Of a stretch of 26,180 nt of DNA, positions 1-8,524 are shown piece after piece. Each line of letters starts with the position of its first letter. The first letter of the stretch is position 1. The stretch comes from Coptodactyla brooksi (lineage: Eukaryota > Arthropoda > Insecta > Coleoptera > Scarabaeidae). The notes beneath the pieces are model-generated. The model worked only from the letters and a program-made list of their open reading frames with translations, was not told the DNA's origin and did not search any database. Both the position numbers and the translations under genes were made by a program. The DNA lies in contig JAWQRM010000224.1 of the NCBI GenBank assembly GCA_033557675.1, positions 1 through 26,180 on the forward strand. Reading direction: 5' to 3'.

Positions 1-745
1 ATACTGACTGTATATCGTTGACAAATTTTTCCTCATCTTAGTCCAGTTATTCTTCTGTTTACAGTGGTACTTTCAACTGAATTCTATCGTCTAGTGCAAT
101 TCTGAAACTCTCCTAGTTAGTTTTATTATTTACTAGTACAGGGTCGTAGGATTTATGAATGATGTTTTAGAGTTAAAGTAATTGGTGAATGATACGAATT
201 GAACTTCATGTTGTCAATTTCAATCGAAATTTTATCTGGATCTGAAGGCTAATGCGTGGGTTTACCCGTTGATATAGCTTCACATTTATAATTATTCATT
301 GCTTTTAGCAATTCTTTATCTTTTGTCTGTAATAAACTTAGATTCCCAATATGTATGTTTCGCGTTATAGCCACCCCCAACGATGGTTCGGTTTTCTTTA
401 GTTTTAGAAAATGAAATGTATCTTTCAGCTTTAATCTTGTGCTTTGGAAGCTATACATACCGGTTATAATAAAGTTGTAGTTTTTGGTCCTTATATTCAC
501 TGCCGTTGCTTGAATATCTACCGCTTTGAATTGAACTCCTTCATTGTGGCAGAGATTATATTTAACTATCAGTGCGCTTCTACCCTTGGCTGAATTATCA
601 TGATATATTGCTTGCTTTGTGAAATGCGTCGCTAATACTAAGCACACGTCAATTTTGTTTATATCTAGTACTACTTGTGCAATTCTTGTTGATGTCATTG
701 TAGTCCATTAGCATTCCACATTATGATTTTAAGTGTACTGGCCAT
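1..745 (-). pseudogene. Jockey-like LINE ORF2, N-terminal endonuclease part, broken and cut by window edge
   Basis: Non-LTR retrotransposon ORF2; the apurinic-type endonuclease would nick target DNA before reverse transcription. Seen: an ATG at 745 opens MASTLKIIMWNANGLQ, the typical jockey/R1 start with the N-A-N-G-L motif. A TGA follows, then HQQELHK in the same frame, two more stops, and a shift into the frame holding NKIDVCLV and THFTKQ. That frame stays open to 249 with ITGMYS and TKDKELLKAMNN. Below 249 homology continues in broken frames (YHSPITLTLK, then a piece like IQLKVPL...EKFVNDI) to the window edge. Catalytic positions are lost: the family's S-E-T-H reads L-A-T-H, and S-D-H-S-P reads S-Y-H-S-P. 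The reverse transcriptase would lie to the left, outside the window. No ORF1 was recognised above 745. Assignment to jockey rather than another EN-bearing clade is inferred from motif style. Confidence 0.85.
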
Positions 746-990
746 TTCTATTTTTAGGTATGGCTCCTTTGAGACTTAAAAGAACTAAACCATTTGAGTT
801 AGTTTAGTGACTGCAAAAGCAAAGTATAGAAGGGTGCACGTTAACGTGTAGTGTACTTGATCATTAAAACACTTTGGACACTGACGAGTATACCCTAGTT
901 TAATTATCTCATTGTGTTAATTTACGTTAGTCCCAAATTGCTCATTGATCAATAAATTACCAGATTTGAATAAAAAATCCACATAGGGTT

Positions 991-1016
991 TAATAAATAA
1001 TAATAATAATAATAAC
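991..1016. repeat. (TAA)n microsatellite
   Basis: Short run of TAA units with one imperfect unit at the left. Confidence 0.9.
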
Positions 1017-1148
1017 GTTAATCGTTTATATTTGTTGAAAGAAAGTTTTTGTCATGTGGTGTACTCCGAAGAATACAGAAGAGCTCGTAAATCCTAATAC
1101 TGTTCAACTATCTCGTTCCATTGTGTAGTTGAACCTAAACTGTGACCC

Positions 1149-1174
1149 GCTGTGTGTTTCATGAAACACACAGC
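1149..1174. repeat. Perfect 26-bp palindrome, no spacer
   Basis: Two 13-bp arms meet without a loop; the half-site is GCTGTGTGTTTCA. It reads identically on both strands. No transposon end was recognised next to it. Confidence 0.9.
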
Positions 1175-1370
1175 TATATTCTGAGAAAAGAGTGATGCTA
1201 CCGTGTGAAACATCATTTCGCTATTGTCACTATACATTATTAATGTTCGCAACTTTTCCCGGAGGGAGTTAGAGAGAGGAAATCATATATTAAGTTAGTT
1301 AGTAGTAGTCGTTGTATCGTTAATATAATTTCGATTAAATAAGAAAAGTTAAAAAAAGGATTTCATCCTT

Positions 1371-1640
1371 CTCTAACAAGGGAACACAGGCAAGTGTGTC
1401 TCACCGATTTCAATGAAACTTGGTGGGTTTATAGTCTGATGTGTAAGAACAACGGTAACCTTTTTAGCTGTGAAATCGCCCGTTTACGGGGAGTGGAGTG
1501 CTCTATCGGCAACACAACCCTTCGCTATTTACTTTAATATCTCCAAAACTATAAGACATCAGAAAAAAGTTTTCTTGTCGTAATTATTGTTTACCAGCAA
1601 CAACCCCCACCCCTTATATTTTGCAATGTACAATGATAAT
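1371..1640. repeat. Probable dispersed repeat, non-coding
   Basis: The stretch contains 'caccgatttcaatgaaact' and 'atctccaaaactataagac', wording typical of non-coding parts of insect transposons, with long stops in all frames. No terminal repeats or target duplication are visible. The family is not recognised; the call rests on general style only. Confidence 0.25.
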
Positions 1641-1973
1641 TAAAACGATATTGCTAGACAGTTGCAGTACCAGTGAACTGTATTTGAAAAGCAGATAAAA
1701 GACCGGATTAAATAACAAAAATGCTTATTGTTACTTGTGCGAAAAAATCATAAGTAATCTTTTAGATCATTTATAAATTATAGTCCATTATATATTTTTA
1801 AACGTATTCAATCTGATATTGTACTAAAAATAATTTATAAGGATAAGCAGATGCCTCTAGTGCTCACCTATAGTTATTTATCCGTGGTATTAATAAAATT
1901 CCTTATTGAAACGTAATCCGCATTGATCTTCACTTGCAGATTATATGATTCCTATTGTATTTAAATTTTATCC
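1641..1973. other. No gene seen; AT-rich spacer
   Basis: AT-rich DNA without recognisable coding, structural or repeat features. Confidence 0.5.
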
Positions 1974-1975
1974 TA

Positions 1976-2009
<34 letters not shown>

Positions 2010-2040
2010 GTGTGTGTGTGTGTGTGTATACATATATGTA
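1974..2040. repeat. Compound (TA)n(TG)n microsatellite
   Basis: About 16 TA units run into about 10 TG units, ending in a mixed 'tatacatatatgta'. It abuts the minus-strand protein-like stretch at 2041-2392, like the simple-repeat tails at the 3' ends of some retroelements. Confidence 0.92.
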
Positions 2041-2392
2041 AACTTGGGTTCTCGTATATTTCGCGTGGAGAGTACATCTTGTGGGGGATATTTCTGCTGA
2101 CGTTTCGATGATACTCATCTTCTTTTCGAGCTTCTTCTAATTGATTACAGTTCGATACTGGATTGCGTTTCTTCAGGATTTCCTTTTTATAGCTCTCTCT
2201 GAAGTGTAAGTGGCGCAGAGGTGACAGTGTTCCTTCTCTTAGACGACACTCGGCACTTCTGTAGCCCGGCGATGTGCTTTTCGGGTGGGCTTTTTCGGTT
2301 AGACGGGATCCTTGTCGTTTTGCTCTGCCATAGGAGATCTTCTTGTTCTGAGGGTTTTCTCTGGCGCCTGTTTAATACTTGATCTAATTGTT
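2041..2392 (-). pseudogene. Unassigned repeat with coding-like minus strand, ending in a microsatellite
   Basis: On the minus strand, open reading runs from about 2426 to 2187 (basic, with LKQLDQVLNRRQRKPS) and, after stops, into SAEISPTRCTLHAKYTRTQ (2040-2100). The stretch holds a 5-bp hairpin (GATGA-GTA-TCATC) directly followed by GAAACGTC, recalling motifs near the ends of Penelope-like elements, and it finishes in the TA/TG microsatellite. The right boundary at about 2392 is sharp, because a plus-strand transposase fragment starts there. A Penelope-like 3' end is a guess; no reverse transcriptase or GIY-YIG motif is visible. Confidence 0.3.
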
Positions 2393-2395
2393 TCA

Positions 2396-2722
2396 GTTTG
2401 GTTTCAGCAGGGCGGTGCTCTTCCACATTTTAGATTACAAGTGCGAAATATTTTAAACAACACTTTTCCTGAAAGATGGATAGGAAGAAGGGGCGCAATC
2501 GAGTGGCCACCCAGATCACCTCAGCTATCTCTCTTTGACGTTTCTTCTGGGATTATTTGAGTGTACAGAATTAAATCTCAAAATCTCAACCACCTGTGAC
2601 TACGAATTATCGACAAAGTGGCATTAATTACTCCCAAAATATTATAAAACGTTACAACCAGTTTTTACAATCGTCTGGCCCACTGTAAAACCGTAGAAGG
2701 TCGACAGTTCGAACACTTGTAA
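2396..2722 (+). pseudogene. IS630/Tc1/mariner-like transposase, C-terminal fragment
   Basis: DDE transposase remnant. Seen in order: VWFQQGGALPHF, the region of the second catalytic Asp (family QQDGAPPHF, here D changed to G); RWIGRRGAIEWPPRSPQ; then SLFDVSSG where the family has TPLDFFLWG. A stop at about 2558 and frame changes follow. A further frame gives NVTTSFYNRLAHCKTVEGRQ and a natural-looking C-terminus ending EHL-stop at 2722. Everything upstream of the second Asp, including the DNA-binding domain and the first Asp, is missing because the fragment begins abruptly at 2396 against an unrelated repeat. It resembles, but is not identical to, the transposase at 11436-12313. No TIRs were found. 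Confidence 0.82.
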
Positions 2723-2743
2723 ACACATATTCACCCATCCACA

Positions 2744-2815
2744 CCCATGCGCGCACACACACGCACACCCGTGCGCGCGCACACACACACACATATAAAC
2801 ACACGCGTGCGTGAA
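2744..2815. repeat. Imperfect (CA)n/(CG) microsatellite
   Basis: Alternating purine-pyrimidine tract of CA, CG and TA dinucleotides just after the transposase stop; a potential Z-DNA former. Confidence 0.88.
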
Positions 2816-2889
2816 ACGGAGAGGGTTTGAAGCCACAAAATACTGGGGGAGTGACGAACCCCAGTCTTAATCTCTGATGACCGTCACGT

Positions 2890-3243
2890 CCTCGCCGTAG
2901 ACCCTGGGTAAGGTAAGGAACACTTACACAGTAAGCAGTAAGGAATTGTAAATTTTTGTTTTAGGAACATAACTTTCGAATGGAGAGTGGTAGTGAACTT
3001 TCTCAAAAACGTTTGTTTTTGTTTTTAAAACACCTTTAAAATGAGCTTTCAGCTGATCTTTCATGCCGTGTATGATTCTTAAACTACCCACACCCTCATG
3101 CCCCAAGGAGGTGAGGGGTGGATGCCATCCTGCACAAAAATAGTTTTCATGATCCTATACACTTCACCAAATTTCAACTTTCTATCTACATTCGTTCAAA
3201 AGTTATGAGGGTGTATGCAGACTTTTGCCCCACCCTGTATATC
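2890..3243 (-). mobile_element. Possible non-autonomous DNA transposon with CACCCTGTATA end
   Basis: The right edge reads 'gccccaccctgtata'; its complement (TATACAGGGTGGGGC) is the common terminal motif of many insect Tc1/mariner-superfamily elements, with TA at the very end. The interior is non-coding, with phrases such as 'aagttatgagggtgtatgc' frequent in such elements. No matching left terminal repeat was found, so the left limit is nominal. It abuts LINE reverse-transcriptase sequence at about 3240, which suggests insertion into that LINE. Confidence 0.4.
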
Positions 3244-3390
3244 GAGGGAGGTAGCTCTTGTTCCTCTTGCGTTGATCACTTTATAGTACGGTTTTGAGAT
3301 GGTTGAGAGTAGACTAATGGAACGGTAGCATGCGATTTGTTCGAGATGGAAAATTTTGACCATAAGCGATGTAGTTTGGATGTCAGCGTG
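3240..3390 (-). pseudogene. LINE reverse-transcriptase fragment
   Basis: The minus strand reads EQIACYRSISLLSTISKPYY then KVINARG, matching the S-Y-R-P-I-S-L-L-P-T-I-S-K block of jockey/R1-type reverse transcriptases (RT domain 1 region). P is changed to S at two positions. About 40 residues are recognisable; the rest is lost. The left end is cut at the CACCCTGTATA terminus. It could derive from the same family as the LINE at 1-745, which has the same strand, but the two do not overlap so this cannot be tested here. Confidence 0.6.
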
Positions 3391-3454
3391 GGAAGTTACG
3401 TGGAATATCAATTTTCAAACGTCAATATTTCGAAAACAATTGAACCTTACGCTT

Positions 3455-3545
3455 AATACAAACTTAAAAATTAAATTAATAATTAAATTAAAATTTAATA
3501 AAAATTAACTTAAATTAAGTTAAACTTTTAACGTAAAAAACGCAA
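3455..3545. repeat. A/T-rich low-complexity tract
   Basis: Degenerate 'aattaaat/taaatt' units immediately left of the mariner insertion. Confidence 0.7.
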
Positions 3546-3551
3546 AAACTA

Positions 3552-3577
3552 TCAATTGTACAAGTAAGTTTCTGCCG
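3552..3577 (+). repeat. Left TIR of the mariner element
   Basis: The inner 21 bp (3557-3577) match the complement of 4528-4548 at 19 of 21 positions. TA precedes it. Confidence 0.9.
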
Positions 3578-3688
3578 TCGGACAGAAGCTGGCGCCAGAA
3601 GTTATGGTTCATGTTGTCAGATGTAAAATGTCATTATCATAGGGTTGGACATCTCTCAACAAAATAATCTTAAAATAGGCTTAACCTT

Positions 3689-4477
3689 TCGATTTGCTTC
3701 TTCCATTTGAAGAAATTTGCAGCTGAGGCACATCGATTGTTTGTAGAAGCATATGGTGAGGCTGCCTTAAGTGAGAAAAGTTGTCGTGAGTGAGAAGGCC
3801 GAAAGTGTACGATGACGTGGAATTACAAGAATTTTTTGATCAAGATTCCAAAGGTGCCAAATGCAAGAAGAATTTGTACTTGCATTAGGAGTGACTCAAC
3901 AAGTAATCCACACATGAAATCCTGCTTGCCAGGCATAAACGAAAGGGTTTTCTGCTCCGTATAATCACTGGTGATGAAAAATGGATTCACTATGATAATC
4001 CAAAAAGGAAGAAATCATGGGGACAACCTGGCCACGCTTCAACATCTACAGCTAAGCCAAATATTCATGGAAAAACTCTTGTTGTGTATTTGCCGAACAC
4101 AATTGATGAGATTGAGTCAAACACTCAAGGAAATACGCGCCCACTATTACTCCAGACACGACAAAATTATTCTCCTGCACGATAATTCTCCTTCACATGT
4201 TACGGCGCCGGTCAAAACCTATTTGGAAACACTCCATTGGCAAGTTTTACCCCACCCGCCGTATTCACCAGACGTTGCGCCTTCTGGTTTCCACTTATTT
4301 CGATCGACGACGCATGGCCCATCTGAGCAGCACTTCACACCATATGAAGATACCAAAAATTGGGACGATTCATGAATAGCCCCAAAAGATGGAACATTCT
4401 TCCGGTGCGGTATCTGTGGTATGCTGTCAGAAAAATAAGAGAAAGTGGTGACAAGCGATGGACAATACTTCGAATAA
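3689..4477 (+). pseudogene. Mariner (DD34D) transposase, dead
   Basis: Cut-and-paste transposase remnant. Seen in order: HLKKFAAEAHRL, EAYGEAALSEKSCRE (helix-turn-helix region; a stop and loss of about 20 residues follow); KVYDDVELQEFFDQ; a frameshift; QEEFVLALGVTQQ; a deletion of the linker; LARHKRKGFLLRIITGDEKW (first Asp kept); DNPKRKKSWGQPGHASTSTA; then a 25-30 residue deletion joining LCI to RTQLMRLS; ILLHDNSPSH (second Asp kept); LPHPPYSPDVAPSGFHLF, where the third Asp is Gly; two former Trp codons as stops in the C-terminal region; and the natural end GQYFE-stop at 4477. The residue style fits the mauritiana/cecropia branch. The D-to-G change and the deletions would each abolish activity. 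Confidence 0.93.
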
Positions 4478-4527
4478 AACATAAGGTTCAATTCTTTAAC
4501 AGTAAATTCCCAGTTTTTGATACAATA

Positions 4528-4553
4528 CGGCGGAAACTTATTTGTACATTCGA
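4528..4553 (-). repeat. Right TIR of the mariner element
   Basis: Inverted partner of 3552-3577; ends at 4553 before TA (4554-4555). Confidence 0.9.
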
Positions 4554-4555
4554 TA

Positions 4556-5800
4556 AATAATATACAGTGAGCCCCATTAAAAATATCAATTATGAAATAT
4601 CCTCTAGATGAACCACCATGTTGATATATTTTTATACATCGAAATATGCTCAATAAAAATAAACATTTACGGGTCTTAATGCATTTCCTATCGAATTGAC
4701 ACTATAGAATAGGAAAAGTAATTCTAAAAATATAACCTATTAAGATTTACATGTGAAATACTGTAACGTATTGGATCTTAAAGTAATTCTGCGATAGTAA
4801 AGTGAACGTAGAAGATTTACAGCTTAATATAGATTTTGGAACACCTCATCATATTTTAAATGACAATATGATCATACCTTCCTCGATATTATATGTCGTC
4901 GTAAAGTTCACCTCCAAAAATTACTTGAAATCTGGGAGATGCAGCGATAGTTCCAGCGGTACGTCCATAAATAGCTATTATATAAAAACAATTTTGATAA
5001 ATTACATTATCGAAGTGGGGCTTGGGGCGTCATCTGTCGGGAATGATTTGCAGGGTAGTAAACTGGGCGAAGCCGCCTTAGATAGCGAGTCGATGTAAGG
5101 CGGGCGATATAAAATTTTTCATTACGGCAAAACGACGTTGCTACGCTCGCCTCCCAGGCCTTCCATATCTAGGCGCGAACGTGTAAAACGAAAGAGAGAG
5201 AAAGAGAGCGAAATGAAAAAACCGATCGTCCATAATGGACGTGTTATCCATTGACGAAAAGGAAAAAAAATGAAAGGGGGTTTGTTGGGAAACTTCCGTT
5301 TGGCCGAACTAAAAGTTTACGAATCCCGCAATAACAAAACCTTTGACACAATAGAAATTGTGAATTGATCGTGATAGGGTCGCATTATTCCATCCTAAAG
5401 GGCATAATGAAATAAATCTCTTCCAGAATGACGGCCGGAAATAAATGATGAGAAAGAAAAAATATAGTAGGCGTGAGCAGACGTGCATTTTAGACGATCT
5501 ATGAAAACGACGTTGAAGTGGGATTCTAGACGATCAAAATGATATTACGGATGATCAATCATACGTATGGACGTGCAATAATTCCGCTTGTAGCGCTTTT
5601 TGAAAGATTATAAGCTGAACGTTTGCGCAAATACATCTGCGTATCTGAGCTGGTAGACCAATATCTTCTTTCAAATCCCTCCAAAGTATTCTCTACGCAA
5701 TAAACTTATATGAATTCTCCCTGGAATTTAGAACGACCTAACCTACTTAACTAATAAAATTTCTTTTAAAAATAAGGCAACAGAAAATCTTATTTTTCAT
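4556..5800. other. No gene supported; partly GC-richer unique-looking DNA
   Basis: Near 4561, 'tatacagtgagccccatt' resembles a mutated TACAGGGTGTCCC transposon end, but no partner was found. From about 4930 to 5350 the base composition is more balanced than around it, with a GA-rich patch at 5190-5215 and no transposon wording. An open frame of about 98 codons (4802-5098) starts with GTG, has no recognisable motif, and is not called as a gene. Confidence 0.45.
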
Positions 5801-6365
5801 TTAATTCCAACCTTTTTGTTCTTCTTTTGTAATCACGGAAAGTTTGGGTTTATTCTTTCTAGCTGTTCCTAATATTGTAAGTTTTCTTTTGAGGACAATT
5901 TCACCCAATTTTTTGGACGTGAAAAAATTATGACATGTAACATTTTGCACCCTGAGTTCATGTTGGGAATATACTGTTTGAAAGGGCAGCGTCCTCTGAA
6001 GCTAACAAATTGTTCGTCAACAGTAACATTATAACCCATATTGTACAATTTTGGTATAATTTCTATCCACTTCTTTCCAAACTCTGTTATAGGGGCTAAT
6101 TTGTTGCTTGCTCTCCTTTGCTGCGTGATATTCGATAAAACACTTTCAACGACATCGTTGCACGGAAAATAGGTCTACCGGTTTTTGCATTCCACAACTT
6201 TTTCGTTGATTCGCCTTGTGATTTGTAGACTCCTGCCGACAACAATAATCCTATATATGCTTGTATTGTAGTAATATTATTTTTAACCTCAGAAGTATCT
6301 TCATCGTCGGATACATTTGCACCTATCCCTGCTATTTCTTCATCAAATAGAAATCGCCTAGCTAT
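5801..6365 (-). pseudogene. piggyBac-like transposase, internally deleted
   Basis: TTAA-specific cut-and-paste transposase remnant. The minus strand from 6365 reads ARRFLFDEEIAG, an acidic stretch SDDEDTSEV, then IGLLLSAGVYKSQGEST, LWNAKTGRPIFRATMSLKVF, a stop, GKKWIEIIPKLYN, and VTVDEQFVSFRGRCPFKQYI, which carries the first catalytic Asp of the piggyBac core. About 60-70 residues are then missing. In a shifted frame the sequence resumes at NVTCHNFFTSKKLGEIVL, where the second catalytic Asp (family T-C-D-N) is His, and continues to TILGTARKNKPKLSVITK. It stops at 5801-5803, before the third Asp. The start codon corresponds to ATA here; the sister copy at 25547 has ATG. The family normally exceeds 500 residues. 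Confidence 0.9.
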
Positions 6366-6751
6366 TGTTTATGATGATGCTTATTCAAGTAGGCACGTAC
6401 ATACAAACTTGCATATTCGACCAGTATGAATGCATAGTCTTGTTGGTTGCTATACAGTTATAATACACTTATAGTATTCATATAAACAAGATTAAAAATT
6501 GAATTACATAAAGTCAAATAAATTTAAATCATTTTGGATCATAACGACTCCAGGGTTACATACGCAAGAATCTTGTTTAAAAGATTTCATAATAATTTCT
6601 TGTAAAAACTATTTGAGAATAGTTTTTAATAATTATACTTTGCGTACCGGCAAACAATCACAAAATCTTGGAAACAAATAATAAAAGATTACAAAGTTAT
6701 AGAACCTGAAAATACGTTTAGGGTCATATTGGCCCAAGGAGCACAGCAAGG
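5801..6751 (-). mobile_element. piggyBac element copy 1, 5' end with TTAA
   Basis: The 5' terminus lies at 6751 and is flanked by TTAA at 6752-6755. The end (complement CCTTGCTGTGCTCCTTGGGC) aligns with copy 2 (CCCTGCGGTGCTCCTCGGGT). The 386 bp between the lost start codon and the tip match 25548-25992 throughout. No opposite TIR was found near 5700-5800, so the 3' end is truncated. Confidence 0.85.
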
Positions 6752-6755
6752 TTAA

Positions 6756-7118
6756 TTCAGAAGAAGAACCAAAATACTAAAAATATTTTAGTAAATTGAC
6801 TCTTAAATTCTTTTACTATTTCTTACTATTTCTTATATTCTTCCTCCGTCCAAAATTATACTAAAATTAATTCTAAAATATTTAGAATTAACGAACGACA
6901 AGTAAAAAATTGTAAAACAACAATTTAATTTGTCATTTATTTTTGTCATTTGCATGACAAAATACAGAATGACATTACAAACATTACAATGACGTTAAAA
7001 ACAAAAGTTCCCAATTCGAAGCAATTCAAAATTAATTATCGTAACAGTGTATTACAATGCAAGAAGGATCAAAAGTTCATGGTGCTATTAATAGCGCTGA
7101 TTTTGGAGCAAGTCTAAA
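6756..7118. other. No gene seen; very AT-rich spacer
   Basis: AT-rich, with small self-complementary pieces such as 'ctaaaaatattttag' (6778-6792). No coding or terminal-repeat signal. Confidence 0.5.
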
Positions 7119-7184
7119 GATGAAAGAAGACGTCTTTCATCGTTCCTGATAATGCTAACTTGGTTATCGAAACGCGCATCGAAC
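7119..7184 (+). ncRNA. Hammerhead-ribozyme-like core, copy A (degraded)
   Basis: Seen: CTGATAA at 7146-7152 (consensus CUGANGA, G8 changed to A); hairpin GCTAAC-TTG-GTTATC at 7154-7168 (5 of 6 pairs, placed as stem II with one extra T before it); GAAAC at 7169-7173; and ATC at 7178-7180 as the cleavage triplet. GTTC (7142-7145) and GAAC (7181-7184) pair as a 4-bp stem I around the core. A second hairpin, GATGAAAGA/TCTTTCATC (7119-7141), lies directly upstream. No tRNA-like module follows, unlike copies B and C. A hammerhead origin is inferred from the conserved box order shared by three loci; this copy should be inactive. Confidence 0.45.
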
Positions 7185-8314
7185 ATTTTCCTAGCTTTGC
7201 AGACATGTCTCATTCTGCTAAATTGGCCAAGGAAGGAAATTCTTAAAAGACTTGTCATATTAGTGAGGCAAAACTGCATCACGAATGACGGCTACAAACT
7301 TATTCTATTAATAAGAAACGAAAAGTTCAGTTAGTACAAAAACTTAATTTAAATTGCTTGCATTATTAATTGAACTGTAACTTTCAAAAATAAAATCGTT
7401 TTACTTTATTGAAATTGTAAATGAACTCTTTAGTGGACAAAGAAAGACAAGGAAGATCGTCTACTTTTGCAAAGTAGAATGTTGTAATTCAAGTTTGTGT
7501 ACGTTATTTTCTCCGTAAATTGTTATCTGGAACTTTGTAGCTTGGACATTAATTTCAACCCTGGAATTAAATGAGATTTTTTTTGTGCACGGTTTAAACA
7601 GTTTCCCTCGCCGCTATGTTGGTTATAATAGTTATTTAACTTGCTACAGAACTATCGAGCGTGAAATTAATAAAATCGCAATATTTGCTTTGTGGCTAGA
7701 TAGAGTTTTCAAACCGGGCATACCGGCCGCATTAGCACGGCACCCACACATACGTTAGTACACGAGAAAGTTAAACATGTTTTACGTTCATTAACTCGGT
7801 AATGTTTGCGGAGGTCCCGAGTGAGTCGCCAGCGCGTTACTGCATAATAAAACCTTTAAAATAAAATTAATACCTCGCCATTTGCTGCCGACCTGACGTT
7901 TACGTCGCTTCGGCCTCCACCGGTTATTCTGGTGAACTATGGCAACAATGCAAAGGATCAACGGAGGGGTAGGGAACCAGATTTGCCATGGGCCTAGACA
8001 GTATGCGGTATAATTAAACATTTGATTGTTTAATCAATTTATATCAATTAAAAACCTGTGGCATGTACAGGCAGTTTCTAAGCACGTTCTGATATATCTT
8101 CGATTTTAAAAGAACGATTGATGAAGAAACTCCTCAACTACCGCAGGCGTACAAACATTGTTACAAGATCCTCCACATTGCGCTATAGTGTCGTTATGAC
8201 GTTTTCTACTTATGCAGTAAAATCTGTGTTAACGGCCACCTGTCTAAAGCAGCTACCTGAGGTAACAGACAGCTTCAAAGCTTCCCGAATCGACTATGTA
8301 TAAGGAAATCCCCA
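7185..8314. other. No gene seen; includes a GC-richer unique-looking block 7600-8020
   Basis: The block 7600-8020 has balanced composition (for example 'ccgggcataccggccgcat'), no transposon motifs and no long frame with recognisable content, so it could be conserved non-coding DNA. A frame of 76 codons on the minus strand (7791-8021) and one of 61 on the plus strand (8118-8303) lack any family signature. Confidence 0.4.
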
Positions 8315-8316
8315 TA

Positions 8317-8343
8317 TACGAAAACCCGTAATTTATGGCCACC
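8317..8343 (+). repeat. Left TIR of the Tigger element
   Basis: 27 bp matching the right end at about 20 positions; more diverged than the right end. TA at 8315-8316. Confidence 0.7.
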
Positions 8344-8524
8344 CTTATAAAACGACCTCGACCAAATAAACCAAAATTTTTACAGCATATCTTCGTAGAA
8401 ATTTACCGGCCAATATCGGCCGAACTATTTATGATGTACCTTTATTGATGGAAATATCCAATATTATTTCATATTTTTGCGATGACTCAGTCCCGAACAC
8501 GCCTCGATATCAAATCTCTCCTCG

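Larger units (their letters stand above)
746..1370. other. No gene seen; AT-rich spacer
   Basis: This is where a LINE 5' UTR/ORF1 would be expected, but no zinc-knuckle or ORF1 motif was found in any frame. It holds a TAA microsatellite and a perfect palindrome, listed separately. The rest is unrecognised AT-rich DNA. Confidence 0.5.
3552..4553 (+). mobile_element. Mauritiana-type mariner, internally deleted, TIRs and TA duplication present
   Basis: Element of 1002 bp, against about 1.3 kb for intact mariners. The TIRs begin TCAATTGTACAAGTAAG at 3552 and, on the complement, TCGAATGTACAAATAAG at 4553, continuing inward to GCCG. The core of both ends is TGTACAAGTA-like, as in Mos1. The element is flanked by TA at 3550-3551 and 4554-4555, the family's target duplication. 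The size deficit is explained by several deletions inside the transposase. Because both ends survive, it was probably mobilisable in trans before decay (inference). Confidence 0.92.

Noticed and set aside
1930..2118. 62-codon frame with Ile-Tyr repeats
   Set aside because: Mostly translation of the TA/TG microsatellite; only its first residues overlap the unassigned repeat.
2095..2130. Hammerhead core on the minus strand at the GAAACGTC motif
   Set aside because: The preceding box reads AAGAAGA rather than CUGANGA and the hairpin uses bases of that box, so the core cannot form; kept only as a motif note.
2642..2836. 64-codon Cys/Val/His-rich minus-strand frame
   Set aside because: Translation of the CA/CG microsatellite and antisense of the transposase C-terminus.
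2874..2925. Further hammerhead core from 'ctgatga' at 2875
   Set aside because: No GAAA box follows at a suitable distance and no stems form.
4219..4653. Minus-strand open frame of 144 codons
   Set aside because: It is antisense to the mariner transposase remnant, which has clear family motifs on the plus strand; the frame has no motif of its own.
4802..5098. 98-codon plus-strand gene
   Set aside because: GTG start, no recognisable domain, AT-driven composition in its first half; no splice or promoter support.
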